Program-made: the position numbers and the translations under genes
Shown: positions 37,301 to 47,479 of the stretch, one piece after another
How positions within the stretch are numbered: position 1 is the first letter of the stretch
How the letters are laid out: each line of letters opens with the position of its first letter
DNA from: Diplolepis rosae
Taxonomy: Eukaryota; Arthropoda; Insecta; Hymenoptera; Diplolepididae
Reading direction: 5' to 3'
Length of the DNA stretch: 64,000 nt
NCBI GenBank assembly: GCA_030998225.1
Contig: JAPYXD010000403.1
Coordinates: forward strand, 1,178,001-1,242,000
Notes under the pieces: model-generated
Seen by the model: only the letters and a program-made list of their open reading frames with translations
Told to the model about the DNA's origin: nothing
The model's database searches: none

Positions 37301-37830
37301 GTTTTGGAGTTCAATGAACTTTGGGTATTGTTAGGTGGGTTGGTTCTTGAGCACCTGGCACTCGAATGAACTATCCTCGTCCCAAACGACATGTGTTTGT
37401 CACGATATAGGCACAGCCTGAATCGAGTACACAAAGAAATGAAAGGCGAGTGTTATGTAGCGCCAAGTAGCGCTACATACACATTATACGAAATAATATT
37501 CACTAATATTACCCATAAAAACTTGATAAAAATAAAAGTATAATACATATTACAGATTTTTTATTTTTATATTTCACAAAATTTAAAAAGATATATAGTC
37601 AATACAGAAAAATTTCAAATTCTTTAAAATTTTATCCTTTTATAAACCGTTTATAAAAAATGTAAGCCATATATACACAGTATAATACTGTGTTCGTAAA
37701 AATAGAAAAGGTTGGCAAAATTTATTGACTCTACGAATAAATTATTATAAATGTCTCAATACCTTGACTAAGTAGGCGATGTGTCCTTTTTGAAGCGCAT
37801 CTGGTGGGTGTATCCAGTTTCTACTCGTGG
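28387..37830 (-). CDS. ced-6: Ced-6 (GULP) PTB-domain engulfment adaptor
   Basis: Seven minus-strand exons join in phase: 37763-37830, 31389-31571, 29980-30306, 29402-29667, 29030-29256, 28724-28944 and 28387-28461, about 454 residues. Only the extreme N-terminus is missing. The first visible exon encodes [19 protein letters not shown]. The next two complete the PTB domain with [35 protein letters not shown] and [19 protein letters not shown] coiled coil follows ([19 protein letters not shown]), then a Pro-rich segment ([10 protein letters not shown]), an acidic DDDFIE, a DLFGSVPF motif and the C-terminus [10 protein letters not shown]. In animals CED-6 binds NPxY motifs of engulfment receptors (CED-1/Draper, LRP) and works in apoptotic-cell clearance and endocytosis. 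The 6.2 kb intron 31572-37762 is full of repeats. Confidence 0.95.
31785..31860 (+). repeat. tRNA-like sequence (SINE head or pseudo-tRNA)
   Basis: Has an A-box-like TGGCATAATCGGTAGCGC and a B-box GGTTCTAAACC at tRNA spacing, with CAT where a Met anticodon would be. The anticodon stem needs an over-long loop and the acceptor ends do not pair well. It is probably a SINE head or tRNA pseudogene. It lies in the ced-6 intron on the opposite strand. Confidence 0.5.
32080..32235 (+). repeat. 160-base module shared by tRNA-like elements
   Basis: This stretch, with GAAGAGTGTATCACT and GATAACGGAACTCTACTATA, is also found at about 580-745 and 49840-49995, each time next to a tRNA-like sequence. Here and at 580 the tRNA-like sequence that follows is inverted relative to the one at 50.0 kb. 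Confidence 0.7.
32236..32672. repeat. Near-perfect palindrome with a tRNA-like sequence in each arm
   Basis: Arms of about 210 bases meet near 32452 with almost no loop. Each carries a tRNA-like sequence: 32257-32324 on the minus strand and 32580-32647 on the plus strand. The inner arms (CGGATAAACCGGGAACTATT and its complement) are nearly identical, so the palindrome is young or gene-converted. Both tRNA-like units have the GGC loop. Open frames read across the arms are artefacts. Confidence 0.85.
32580..32647 (+). repeat. tRNA-like sequence, best-preserved copy
   Basis: The cloverleaf has a CTCCG/CGGAG acceptor, a GCTC/GAGC D-stem, an anticodon stem TTCGA/TCGAA around CCGGCAA, and a slightly mispaired T-stem (CTTGG). 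The acceptor is two pairs short and position 33 is C. These defects and the palindromic context argue against a working tRNA. Confidence 0.55.
32750..33500 (+). pseudogene. 5' part of a LINE- or gag-like element
   Basis: GC content rises and the sequence looks like transposon 5' DNA. A short frame at 33355-33500 ([15 protein letters not shown], then an Arg-rich stretch) has coding-like composition. It stops where fold-back insertions begin, and the likely continuation is at 34938. No start or domain is certain. Confidence 0.4.
33549..34051. mobile_element. Fold-back element inserted in the LINE-like pseudogene
   Basis: AGAAATAACTGGTGCCATGCAC at 33557 has its inverted copy at 34024-34044. The centre is a perfect hairpin of about 20 bases per arm around GCC at 33798 (GAGTTTCACGTGC/GCACGTGAAAC). 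The right end carries the TCTCCGTGTA signature. No coding is seen. Confidence 0.75.
34052..34937. mobile_element. Element with about 190-base terminal inverted repeats
   Basis: GTAAGTCGCATTCGCTA at the left matches the inverted TAGCGAATGCGACTTAC at the right. The arms (34052-34240 and 34750-34937) are about 90 percent alike. It abuts the fold-back element to the left and directly precedes the next coding part of the LINE-like pseudogene. No transposase is present. Confidence 0.8.
34226..34406. repeat. Small hairpin element nested in the 34.05-34.94 kb element
   Basis: ATTTGATACTGATTGGTATT (34229) and its inverted copy at 34383-34402 form arms of about 65 bases. They start at the end of the left terminal repeat of the host element. 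It is likely a second, later insertion. Confidence 0.7.
34938..35540 (+). pseudogene. LINE ORF1-like or gag-like pseudogene with a CCHC knuckle
   Basis: The frame from about 34947 reads [15 protein letters not shown], then a 90-residue acidic/basic domain ([20 protein letters not shown]). After a shift, 35228-35269 spells a C-x2-C-x4-H-x4-C knuckle ([11 protein letters not shown]), interrupted by one stop. This arrangement is typical of ORF1 proteins of R1/Jockey-like LINEs. A retroviral-type gag is the alternative. Reverse transcriptase is not seen downstream. Confidence 0.6.
35541..37762 (-). other. Rest of the long ced-6 intron
   Basis: AT-rich intronic DNA. A less AT-rich piece at 37216-37480 ends in a small hairpin (TGTAGCGC/GCGCTACA, 37456-37477). 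No gene was recognised. Confidence 0.45.
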
Positions 37831-38978
37831 CTGTAACAAAAATTGTACACAGTTAGTAAAGCATTTGCTATATAATGTGAACATGGCAACAGTCTTGAAA
37901 TCTTTCTACTTTATTCAAGTCTTCACACCTTCTTGAGTGCCTATTACGTTCACTTTCAATGAAACTCTAACGAAAACATAAAAATATAAATGCACAATAC
38001 ACTGGGAGATTTTTCATGCAAGAAAATGATAAAAATAATTTCAGTTTTTGTAACATTCTGTTCGAAAAGACAAAAAAATTTGCCACTGTCGAAACTATTC
38101 ATATTCATGTTTCGATATTTAATATTTTTATATTATTCTTTAGCACATCAAAGAAAAATTATTATTTCATACGATGTTGTTGTTAATAATTGGCTTTAGG
38201 ATCCAGAAATAATAGCTCAGAAGGTTACATACTTTCAAACGTTTCGACTCTGACCGGAGTCCTCACCAGTGATCTTTATTTCTAAAATATCAAAAAAGTA
38301 GCTAAAATATTGCACATGGGTCAGAATTTCTCAAATCTGGACTAAACAAATTTACCTTCTGATAATTCAATCAATTATTGCTCAATCGATAGCTTTTGAT
38401 GTTAAAAATAAACTCGCCAAATAGTTCCGCAAGAAAAATTTTTTTGCAAAAAATATTAATAAACCAAGTTTACGGTAACTTTTATTTCAAAAATTCATAA
38501 GTCTTGAAAGGTTTGACCAACTTGGACCGGGTTTATCACAAATAAAAGATAATTGGTCAAACTTCATTATGGTTATGCGAAATTTTGAAAAAAAATATAT
38601 TGTTTTACAACAAATTTTTTATAAACAATTAATTTTTAATAATGTTCTCCACCTCGCAGAAATTAAAAGAAAAATAGAGACACATTGAAACCTTACAAAT
38701 TTAATTCCATAGAGAAAAAGATGGAGACACTCTTCGTTCAACTAAAATTATAAAAATGATGCAGTCGCGCTGAGCTGCATCTGTTGACTCGCAGCGCGTA
38801 CTTTCCATTGTTTATCAGCAATATTCTTAGTCATTTTTCGACATTTCATGAGTAACTGGTATTTCCCAACATTCTCGCGTAATCTAGTCATAATGCACTA
38901 GTAGCAATAGCAGTTCGTTATGAACGATCGTTAAGAGCAATATTTTCAGTTTAGAATCTTATAATATCCGTCACCAAG

Positions 38979-40618
38979 CCACGGCCAAACCGCTGTTGTA
39001 ATCCGTTATTAAAGACAAAACACAACAGTGTCAGCAATGGAATAAGATTAGTTGGAGACAATTGGGGTGTTGAATTTTCAAATTTGGTTGGAAAATATTT
39101 GTGTGGTACCTGTCTACTCGAAGTCAACCGAAAGAAAGCAAGAAAGAAAGAAGCCTCCTCCAGTGCAAAAAGATGCAAAATAGTTAGAACAACTCGATGA
39201 ATGTGCGTCAGAAGATGACATTTTCTCTTCAGATGATCAAAAGTTTCGAGTCAACAGGTACCACACAAATATTTTCCAACCACATTTGACAATTTAACAC
39301 CACAATTGTCTCCAACTAATCTTATTCCATTGCTAACACGGTTGTATTTTTTTCTTTACCATCTGATCAAATTTGACAAGGACTGGTTAAAAAAAAACAA
39401 AATATGTATGTATTTTAATACAAATATTTATTATCGCCTTCAAAATAGGCTCCTTTTGAGCCAATACAAGCATGCCAATGGTTAATCTAATTTCCCATAC
39501 ACTTCTCATAGGCCTCGGCCGGTATGGCCTTTACTTCCTTCAGCGAATTTCTTTTTATAGCCTCAATCGACTCATGGCGCGTTCCCCGGAGTGGATATTT
39601 GAGTTTTGGAAACAGGAAAAAGTCACAGGGAGCCAAATCTGACAAATACGGTGGCTGAGAAATGACTTTTGTTTCATGTTCAGCCAAAAATTCAGTCATA
39701 ATCAGGCTGGAATGTAACGGCGCATTATCGTCGTCTGGCGGCGACGGGCTTCATACCCAAAACATGAACCACAATGTGTTGAGTCGGTCCATAAGAGATG
39801 TTGAGAGCCTCTGCTATCTCTCTAATGCCAATATGACAATTTTCGAGCACAGTTTACTTCACTTTTTCGATGTTATCTTCGTTAGCAGAGGTGGATGGAC
39901 GACTCGCATGAAGCAAGTTTTCTACGACCTCATGCCCCGCACTGAATGCTTTATGCCACACTCTAAACTTTTTTTTTGAAACTTCCAATAAAGTATTGGA
40001 AGTAATTAATCAATATATGTTTTGAAATTGTTATATAAATCATGTAGGAAATATTCAATGATGTGCCGAATATTGCGTGTCTAACTTTAAAAAATTCTAA
40101 GACTATACTTGAAAAATTTTAATACTGGAAAAAAATCCAATAGGGATTTGAATATTTCTTGTAAATTATTAAAATAATTCGATAGAAAATTATTTTTTCA
40201 ATTTATTATTGAAAAATTTCATCACCTATGTATTGGAAAATTGCGAATTTTTTTACAGTGCACTCAGATACTTGCGTTTTCGATAAAGTAGACTCCCCAA
40301 AACACTTCTGCAACATTTTCAATGATTCCGTAGCCGTAATTCCATTGGAAACACAAAATTTCAAGCAAACTCGTTGTTCAATTTTTTTTCCATAGTAAAA
40401 ATCGCCAGACAAACTTTTCGCGTCGTAAACTAATGGCTGCCAAACACACACTAATGGACGCCTCCTACTCAAACTTCACACGACTGTCAAAGAAGGTGTT
40501 ACTAACCTAGAAAAAAAACTTTTTACCGTTTCGGTTTACGCCCGCGGTTTAACTGGACCAGTCCAGGTCAAATTTGATCAGATGGTAATAACAGATTACA
40601 ACAGCGGTTTGGCCATGG
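38979..40618. mobile_element. Middle fold-back element of the nest
   Basis: Its ends are GGCCAAACCGCTGTTGTAAT (38983) and the inverted copy near 40597. The arms continue with GGAATAAGATTAGTTGGAGA (39038) and its inverse at 39310-39330. The right arm is split by a mariner at 39356-40588. Removing the mariner and one TA restores full pairing with the left arm. Without it the element is about 410 bases. Confidence 0.85.
39356..40588 (-). mobile_element. Mariner element, internally deleted, innermost in the nest
   Basis: The ends are inverted copies (CCATCTGATCAAATTTGAC) flanked by a TA duplication. On the minus strand, 40206-40472 has the N-terminal helix-turn-helix part (EQRVCLKFCVSNGITATESL). 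39720-39980 has RPSTSANEDNIEKVK and an IREIAEALNISYG-like second helix region. 39487-39699 has the C-terminal piece with SDLAPCDFFLFPKLKY, which bears the third catalytic Asp. The block with the first catalytic Asp is deleted and the frame is broken, so it is inactive. Confidence 0.9.
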
Positions 40619-40719
40619 CATGGTTTTTGACATTTTAGAAATAAAGATCACTGATGATGTAACTTTCTAGGTTATCATTTCTAGACCCTAAAGCCAATTA
40701 TTAACAACAACTTTGTATG

Positions 40720-41760
40720 GTTGTTTATCTCGTTTATCTCCATTTCTCTTTACTAGTCTAGTAGGTTTCGAAAACATTGGACTCGCGTGAACTTTAACTT
40801 TAACTCGTTCTTTGTGTTGTATGTTCCCTTGTTCTAAGAATCTCCAGTCCCCAGGTCTTTGCAGCCTCCATCCCAGGAGTAGATGGCTAAGATTCTGTCC
40901 TGTTGCGGCATTTCGTTGTCATCGTAGTTCGTAAAAGATGCTTGGTGAGTTTCGATTCCAGGTACGGTGATTTTCTTCGTTAATTTTCATCCTTATATTT
41001 ATCTTGTTCTCCTGATTTCATTTTTCCGTCGTATTTGCTCAGGGTGATAGGCGTCGTCTATAAGTCACAGTCCCAATGTTGACAGGCGTTGACCCAGTGC
41101 TATCTGATAAACTCCCTGACGTCGCTAAGAATCTGTCGTGGGAATCCTCAGCGTTACCAGACTTCTCGTTCGAGAATCGCTGTTATTTTCGGTAATTCGC
41201 AAGATGCGATGGGAACTACTTTGACCCACCTGAAAAATAGGTCGGTTACCACTAGTAGGAACGCCTTTCCAGTGGCTTAGCAAAAAAAAAGACCCATTAT
41301 GATTAGTGCGATTGTTTTCCAAGATCGTTATGCTGCTTGCGGTCGTAACAAACCGCGTTCGAACAGTTTTTTTGAGTCCAGGCCAATATTATCGGTTTTG
41401 GATTTCTCTAAGTGTCTCGTCTGCTTCAAGGTGATCGGCGAGGGGGTCATCGTGGTACTCTCGGAGTACTTTTTCGATCAGATTTGTTCACATTCGCAAT
41501 ACCCAGGTGTTTCGTATCAAGTTGTTGTGCGGCTCCAATCTCTTTCATTAGGGATAATCGTTCACCTGCATTGAACGCTGATCGTGAGCTCTCTACGGTA
41601 GCTTTGTTTTCTGCGGTGGGGATCATCATGCGATACAGGTATGGTTCCCCAGGCATAGGAGCGTCTGATGCTGGATCGGGGAACAGTGCATCCGCCAACT
41701 CATTGTCCTTGCCTGCACAATGCTTTATTTCTCGTTGCAGTGGTAGAGAGCCTCCGTAGG
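40720..41760 (-). pseudogene. RNase H end and integrase of the minus-strand gypsy
   Basis: About 41735-41690 reads REIKHCAGKDNELADAL, the conserved RNase H end. About 41440-41330 reads ETLREIQNRYYWPGL, typical of the H2C2 segment. 41300-41040 reads GKAFLLVVTDLFFRWVK, then ILERE, then QILSD, where the catalytic Asp residues of the core lie. Several stops and shifts occur. The tail near 40900 has RNAATGQ, like the end of insect gypsy integrases. Confidence 0.8.
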
Positions 41761-42027
41761 GTTAAACTTGGGACGTACTCGCGTAGCCAGCCACAAATAC
41801 TGTGGAAACTACGACACTCTGTAAATATTGTCAATATTGCTTTTCGTTTAAAAAATTTTCTACATCCTTTTATCAGACGATTTGTGATTTTCCGAAAAAA
41901 TTTTCAACTCAAAAAATCTCAAAAACCTGACGTACTGCGGAAAAACAAAGGCCAGATTTGGATTCTACACAGAAAACTTCTCTAGAAATGATATATCTCA
42001 TTCCATGAACACATAGGTCATGTTTTA

Positions 42028-42591
42028 TTAACCAGTGTAGTCAATAAGGATAATTCCTTGAGCACCCCAAAAAATAGTGGCCATCATCTTGTCGGTCAAT
42101 GAAACGGTCTTCGCCTTTTTCGGAGCATTTTCACCAGGTGCTACCCAGTGCACATCACGCTTAAGCATTGTCAAACACTGCTCTGAAATGTCTTTTCGTG
42201 TGCGTTTTTCGTCGATGGTCAACAATCTGGGCACCCATTGGGCACACATCTCTTTCATTTCTAATTTTTCATGCAGAATATTATGCACCGCACTTACTGA
42301 GATCCTGAAAATCTCAGCTACTTGACGCAAATTTATTCGGCGATCTTCCATGACAATATGATGGATGTTTTTAATCATTTCTGGCGCGGTCGCTTCAACT
42401 GGACTTCCTGGGCGCGTTTCTTCTTTCGTTAACATCCGGTCGCGTTTGAATTCATTATTCCAAAAGTAAATGGTCTTTAACGTTGGTGGAGTGTCTCCGT
42501 GAACTTTATCCAAGTCGGTTTTGATTTGCGCAGCCATCTACGTCTTTGAATAAAAATGCTTTATCACTGCACGGAATTCTTCTTTCTCCAT
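42028..42591 (-). pseudogene. Mariner transposase remnant inside the gypsy element
   Basis: The start at 42591 gives MEKEEFRAVIKHFYSK, then a stop, then a 169-residue frame. It has the second DNA-binding region (INLRQVAEIFRISVSAVHN) and WVPRLLTIDEKRTR. It then jumps to APKKAKTVSLTDKMMATIFW and GIILIDY. The segment carrying the first catalytic Asp is deleted and the C-terminal half is missing. Confidence 0.85.
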
Positions 42592-42689
42592 TTTTACCCC
42601 AAATGCTGAAATGATCGTCCCGGGCTTAATTCTTAACCAAGTTGGTCGGCGACAAAAAGGTGCCAGAATAACGTTGACTACTTATTTCC

Positions 42690-43560
42690 ACGTCTCAAGA
42701 AATGAATCCGCACAGTTCAAGCACTGCTTCTTTTGCAGCTAGGTCGGCCTCACGTAGGCCCGATTGCAGCCGGTGTAGGTATTCCTGTGTTGGAAGGTTG
42801 CTCCTGATCGCGCTGTCCGATGATCCAGAGTCGACCAGTGTTTCAGCTTCCTTTGCCATGACGTAATTCCAAAGACGTGGTAAAATTTCTCGCGATCTTA
42901 GGGCGACGTTATTATGGGTTGGCTGAGGGATTATTTCCCCTTTCCCGAGTGTCGTCGATCGCCGTCCGGCGCCAGTTTTCCACCGAGTTTGCACCAGATT
43001 TTTTCCAGGATTCTGCCGTTAATCCTTGTAATAAGTTTGGACAGTCTCTATGCAGGTGCCTCCTGGGACAATAGTGTCAGGCTGGAAGGCGAATTTCCTC
43101 CCTGAATTACTCTTGCATTCGAGAGAACAAGCTAACTCTGAGCCCATTTTCCACTGTTTGACTTACATATTTGTTTTGGGACAGCTCTTTAAAATGTTCC
43201 CATGGTAGGCTAAAAGACTTGTATGGGCCCCACTATTTTCCTGCTTCATCGAGCAGCTATTTTCAGACAATTCTCGTCCAGTGTGCTGGATCTGCTCCCG
43301 GTTGCTCAAAATAAGATTCGCATAGTTCGATGAATGCTCTAGGATCTGTTACTTCTTCGCACATTGCTGTAGAGGCCATATCCCGGGCTTTGCACGAGTC
43401 GCCCTCTTCCCACCCGACTTCCAGGGAATTACTGGAGGAGTGAGCGGAGCATCATAAGTTATCTACCACGACTGAATCCTCCTCCCCGACGCACACGCCC
43501 GTATCGTTAGGGTTTACGACCAAATTCACTGCGGGCATTCTCGGCAGCTTCCACGCAATC
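42690..43560 (-). pseudogene. Gag-like remnant of the minus-strand gypsy
   Basis: The minus strand has a 99-residue frame (42695-42994) and further broken frames to 43560. Its composition is coding-like and distinct from the host DNA. LVDSGSSDSAI resembles a protease active-site motif, but the context does not confirm it. Assignment rests on position upstream of pol. Confidence 0.4.
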
Positions 43561-44879
43561 GCTTCGACGATCAGATAACTTGACAACAAACGCATGCGCG
43601 TTAAACATATACTTCAAATTGTTGAGAAAATAACATAGACTCAGTACGTTTTTCGTGCGGCGAAGTGGGGACGCTTTCGTCACGGTTATGGAGCGAATTA
43701 TACAATTTTATTGTATGTTTCTATTCTCACACTGAAAACTGTCATACTACAATCGCTCAATTTCATGCAAGAATGCCCGCGTTTTATGTCTTTATTGCAT
43801 TAAATAGTCACTTCCGAAAGTATTTATTTGGCAGACATCTTTTTCTCCTAAAAAATTAATAGATTGTTACTAGGCTGTTAATCCAAGCTTGTAAATATAA
43901 AAAATGGGATGTATCTCAATGAATGATCGGGCAAAGATATGTGAACGAAATTGTATCCACGATAAATTTTCACAGCCAACATTGTAAAAAGAATTATATG
44001 AGAAACCACTGAGCAGGAAAGGAAGTTAAGAGAAACGATAGGATTATCTCCTGAAAACGTAGTAAGCAATACTTCTTTTTTAATGTAAAATTTCTCATAC
44101 AAGGTCTGTCGCAAAAGTTCTCAGTCATGCCAAAAATAGCCAATACTAGTGACGACATCTGTTAGACCTTTTGGGCATTTAATTCTACACTCATCAGGGA
44201 TGTTGTGTCAAAATTTTATGACGTTCGAATGTACAGTAGCTGAGTTATTGCGCCTTATAGTGGCAGTACGTTTGAACGATGGGTAGAAAATGAATTATGA
44301 ACAAAGAGCCAATATTTTTTAAACTCGGTAAAACAGCTGCCGAGACGCATCAAATGATACAAAAAGTTTATGCTGATGAGTGTTTATCCCGCCTCACTAT
44401 CTAAGAGTGGTTTAAACGATTTAATAAAGGTCAGAAAGACTTAAATGACGACGAACGTTCGGATCGGCCGAGATCAGCTGTGAACGAAGAAAATGTTGAA
44501 ATTGTGCATGAATTCATAAGAAAAGATCTGAAATCTTCATTCCAAAGGGCCAAACGGTCAATGCTGTGTTTTATCTTGGTGTTATGAAGCATTTGCTGGC
44601 ACATATTCGTCGTGTGCAGCGAGAATATCGTGAAAAAGAAAGTTGGTGCTTGTAGCACGATAATGCACCAACTCATGGATCAACGTTAATAAGGGATTTT
44701 ATCACAAAAAATGGCATTTTGACTATCAGCCATTACCTGTATTCACCTTATTTAGCTTCATGCGATTCTATTCGTTCGGAAAGTTACATTTGGCCCTGAA
44801 AGGAAAGCGTTATGGAAATATTGAAAACATTCAAAGTTCAACGACCGCCATACTGAACATAATGTCTACTGTATTGTTA

Positions 44880-45610
44880 TAGTCAGCAGTCCTAGGACTT
44901 GCTTAGTGCAGTTTTCCATTCGTTCCTGTCCTGAGCAAGTCAATTTATGGCGTGTAGATAATATATATATTATAAATTAACCATCACTTAAATGTTTAAA
45001 ATTTCGATACTTTAATATTTCAAAGTAATCACTCAATAAAAAACTTGAGCTTAGGAAACCACATGAGAAACCAAACGGGATACTGCATATACATGATCTG
45101 GGCTTGAATCACAATACAATACAGCCCTCTATATGGTTCCCAATGTAGATTGTCACATTGTTTTGACTTTGACTTTGGTTGCAAAACAGAGAACTGCATT
45201 TCCTTGGCAAAACTTGGTTGCTCACATTAGCGGTGGTTTGCCATTGCCTTCAGAGGGATGTAATGGAATGTCTGGGATGTCTGACTTGTAGTTCGTGTCT
45301 GTACCTGAGAAACTCTTTTTTTTATTTTATTTTTTTTATTGTGTTATTCTAAATTATAACAATCGGCGTAGGCGTCTTAAACCGAACAGACTTTTCAGAT
45401 CCTAAGCTACGAGGAACTGTTTTAAAACTAAGGAAAACATGTGACTTTACCGGACGAATATTTTATTATGTTTTCATAAATGGACCTTATTCTTAAGAAA
45501 CTTTTGTCCTGTACCGATGAGTAAAGACATTTGAAACCACTTGAGAAATGCTGATTTCTACGAGTGGACGAAAACGTTTATTTTTAAAAAAAGAAGGATT
45601 TTAATATTTA
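44880..45610. other. Unclassified DNA inside the split mariner
   Basis: Moderate GC content and no frame. A GCGGTGGTTTGCCATTGCC segment at 45230 looks like transposon DNA, but I cannot assign it. Confidence 0.35.
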
Positions 45611-45796
45611 CACTTAGAAAAAATGCTATTGAATCTACAGCATTTTTATCAAAAGCATGTATATTATTGATTCAAAAAGATATGCCAATAAAAGTGATAC
45701 ATATGCTACCAATTCTATAACATATTGATTTGAATCAATGATATGCATGCTTTTGGCAGAAATTCTATAAATTCAATAGCATTTTTTTCTCAGTGT
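45611..45796. repeat. Short hairpin MITE, copy A
   Basis: Ends are CACTTAGAAAAAATGCTATT and the inverted AATAGCATTTTTTTCTCAGTG. It matches copy B at 60667-60821, including TTGATTCAAATCAAT-type centre sequences. No coding is seen. Confidence 0.8.
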
Positions 45797-45849
45797 AGAA
45801 GGTTCCTTTTTGTTGTTATAGTCATCTATGTTAGAACTGGTTTGCCAAA

Positions 45850-46210
45850 TTTACAAGCAACATTTACAATTCATTTTTTCATCCTTTCGTAATATTTCAT
45901 AAAAAAGTATCAGGTGTACGTGCAAGTTCTTCTTGCGTTTGGCACGAATCTTGACCCAATAATGCTTCCAATTCCGCGTCTTCGTACACTTTCGGCCTTC
46001 TGCTAAGTTCTTTGTCTTCGATGTTAAATTCACCGTTTTTAAATTATTGAAACCACTCACGACAACTTCTCACACTTAAGGCAGTCTCACCATATGTTTC
46101 TACAAGCAATATTTCAAGTTTATGTTGTTGACAGATGTCCAACCTTACGACAGTGACGTTTTACATCTGTCAATTTCAACCAAACCTTACTGGTGGCACC
46201 AAATTTTGTC
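45850..46210 (-). pseudogene. N-terminal fragment of a second mariner family
   Basis: The minus strand reads LLVETYGETALSVRSCREWF, then ELSRRPKVYEDAELEALL and DSCQTQEELA, in frames broken by stops. This is a mariner DNA-binding region of a different family from its surroundings. The catalytic domain is absent. Confidence 0.8.
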
Positions 46211-47104
46211 AAATGGCGGAAACTTATTTATACACCTTTATAATTTATTCAAATTGATATATAAAAAAAAGTTTTTCTTGTAATTGTTTAAAAAGAAAAA
46301 AGCACAATTATAATGATTTGTCATTAACCTTCTATGTTCCAATTTTTACATAAAACTCAGGCACACTTTACAGATGTATGTTTAGGGAGAGGGGCTCTTC
46401 AGTGGCATAATTAAGTAAACAATACAGCCACTTAAAAAAATATACGCTTGGAACATATTTTGTTAGAACGTGTTAGAATTGAAGATTTTTTAAATTTCAA
46501 CTTATCGTAATGCTTGCAACCAAACAAAGCTATCCGTAGGAGAAATCTCACAGAATAAAATATTGAAATTGTATGAAATATAAATGTCTTTCAATCCGCT
46601 TCTCGACCGTGCAAAGCGGTGTATTGAGTCCGAAGGGGACTATTTTTTATAAAATAAATCAACTTCACCAAAAATATTTTTAGTGCTTGAGAGTGCCTAC
46701 CGAAAATTTACGAATAGTTACAATAGGGTTTGAAAAAAAAACACTTACACTATTCTAGTATGTGTATGAGTCTTATAATTATACTCGTATCAAACACGCC
46801 CACATATACTCAGGGCTAAGATTGTGCATGGAGGCCATTAAGGCCCGGCCTACCTACCTCTTTTTCAAAGCAGGACCGGCTTACCTATTTATTTTTAAGA
46901 ATACACTTCATTTTTTCGAATAAAAGCTTACTGTTCTATGCTTTAATTTAGTTTACTCTGTTTTTTTTTCTTGTAAACAATTTACAAATTTTATTTCCGC
47001 TCTAAAGTCTTTTTTTGAATTTGGTGGGTACATTAATTTGTAGTTCATATTTGCTTTAACAGGTATCGCATCGACCAGATATGAACAATCATTTATATTT
47101 CTAT

Positions 47105-47479
47105 ACACAGTAAAAAATGTTTACGAAATTCACACCCCGTCATCGTAAAATTACACTGAAACGTAAATACGCCACAATAATGCACGTAATTTCACAAAGG
47201 CTACGTAAAATTACATCTACTGTTAAGGGTAATAAAAGAACCCTGCACCACCGTTGCAATTTTTCAACGACTGTTGTAATTTCACAAACTAAAAAGTAAA
47301 AGTTTTTCCGACAGATAATGTAATATCATGCATCAGTAATTTTACATACACAGTACCAGTTTGAATACTGCGACAGGAGAGTAATGTTACGTTTGCTTCG
47401 TAAATTTACCACGTCTAAGCTTGGTCCTTAATTACCAACGATCATTGGTGTAAAATTTTGTGGGTATTTTTTACAGTAT
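47105..47479. repeat. Fold-back element with CACAGTAAAAAAT ends
   Basis: ACACAGTAAAAAATGTTTAC at the left and the inverted GTATTTTTTACAGT at the right. Inside, GTAAAATTAC or its inverse recurs at least six times. The open frame 47117-47299 is a by-product of these repeats. Confidence 0.65.

Larger units (their letters stand above)
38174..40711. mobile_element. Outermost element of a three-level nest
   Basis: GTTGTTGTTAATAATTGGCT at 38176 matches the inverted AGCCAATTATTAACAACAAC ending at 40711. Similarity continues inward to GTGATCTTTATTTCTAAAAT (about 38270) and its inverted copy at 40640. The right arm lacks about 35 bases present in the left. The inside contains a second fold-back element, which contains a mariner. 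Confidence 0.8.
40720..43600 (-). mobile_element. Decayed Ty3/gypsy retrotransposon
   Basis: Minus-strand order is gag-like (43560-42690), a mariner insertion (42591-42028), then the end of RNase H, an integrase zinc segment and the integrase core (41760-40720). Protease, reverse transcriptase and LTRs were not recognised. The composition is clearly more GC-rich than the host DNA. It ends against the outermost element of the nest at 40711. Confidence 0.75.
44098..46690 (+). mobile_element. Mariner relic split by about 1.7 kb of inserted DNA
   Basis: The left end (TACAAGGTCTGTCGCAAAAG) matches the mariner at 8697. The broken transposase runs to about 44870, with the second catalytic Asp in HDNAPTHGS. 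Its last 20 codons (LLDRAKRCIESEGDYF) reappear at 46590-46650 in the same orientation. Between them are unclassified DNA, a MITE (45611-45796) and part of a different mariner in reverse. The right terminal repeat is not intact. Confidence 0.7.

Noticed and set aside
42835..42870. An active aspartic protease from LVDSGSSDSAI
   Set aside because: It is a short motif in a broken gag-like frame, without the flanking protease fold.
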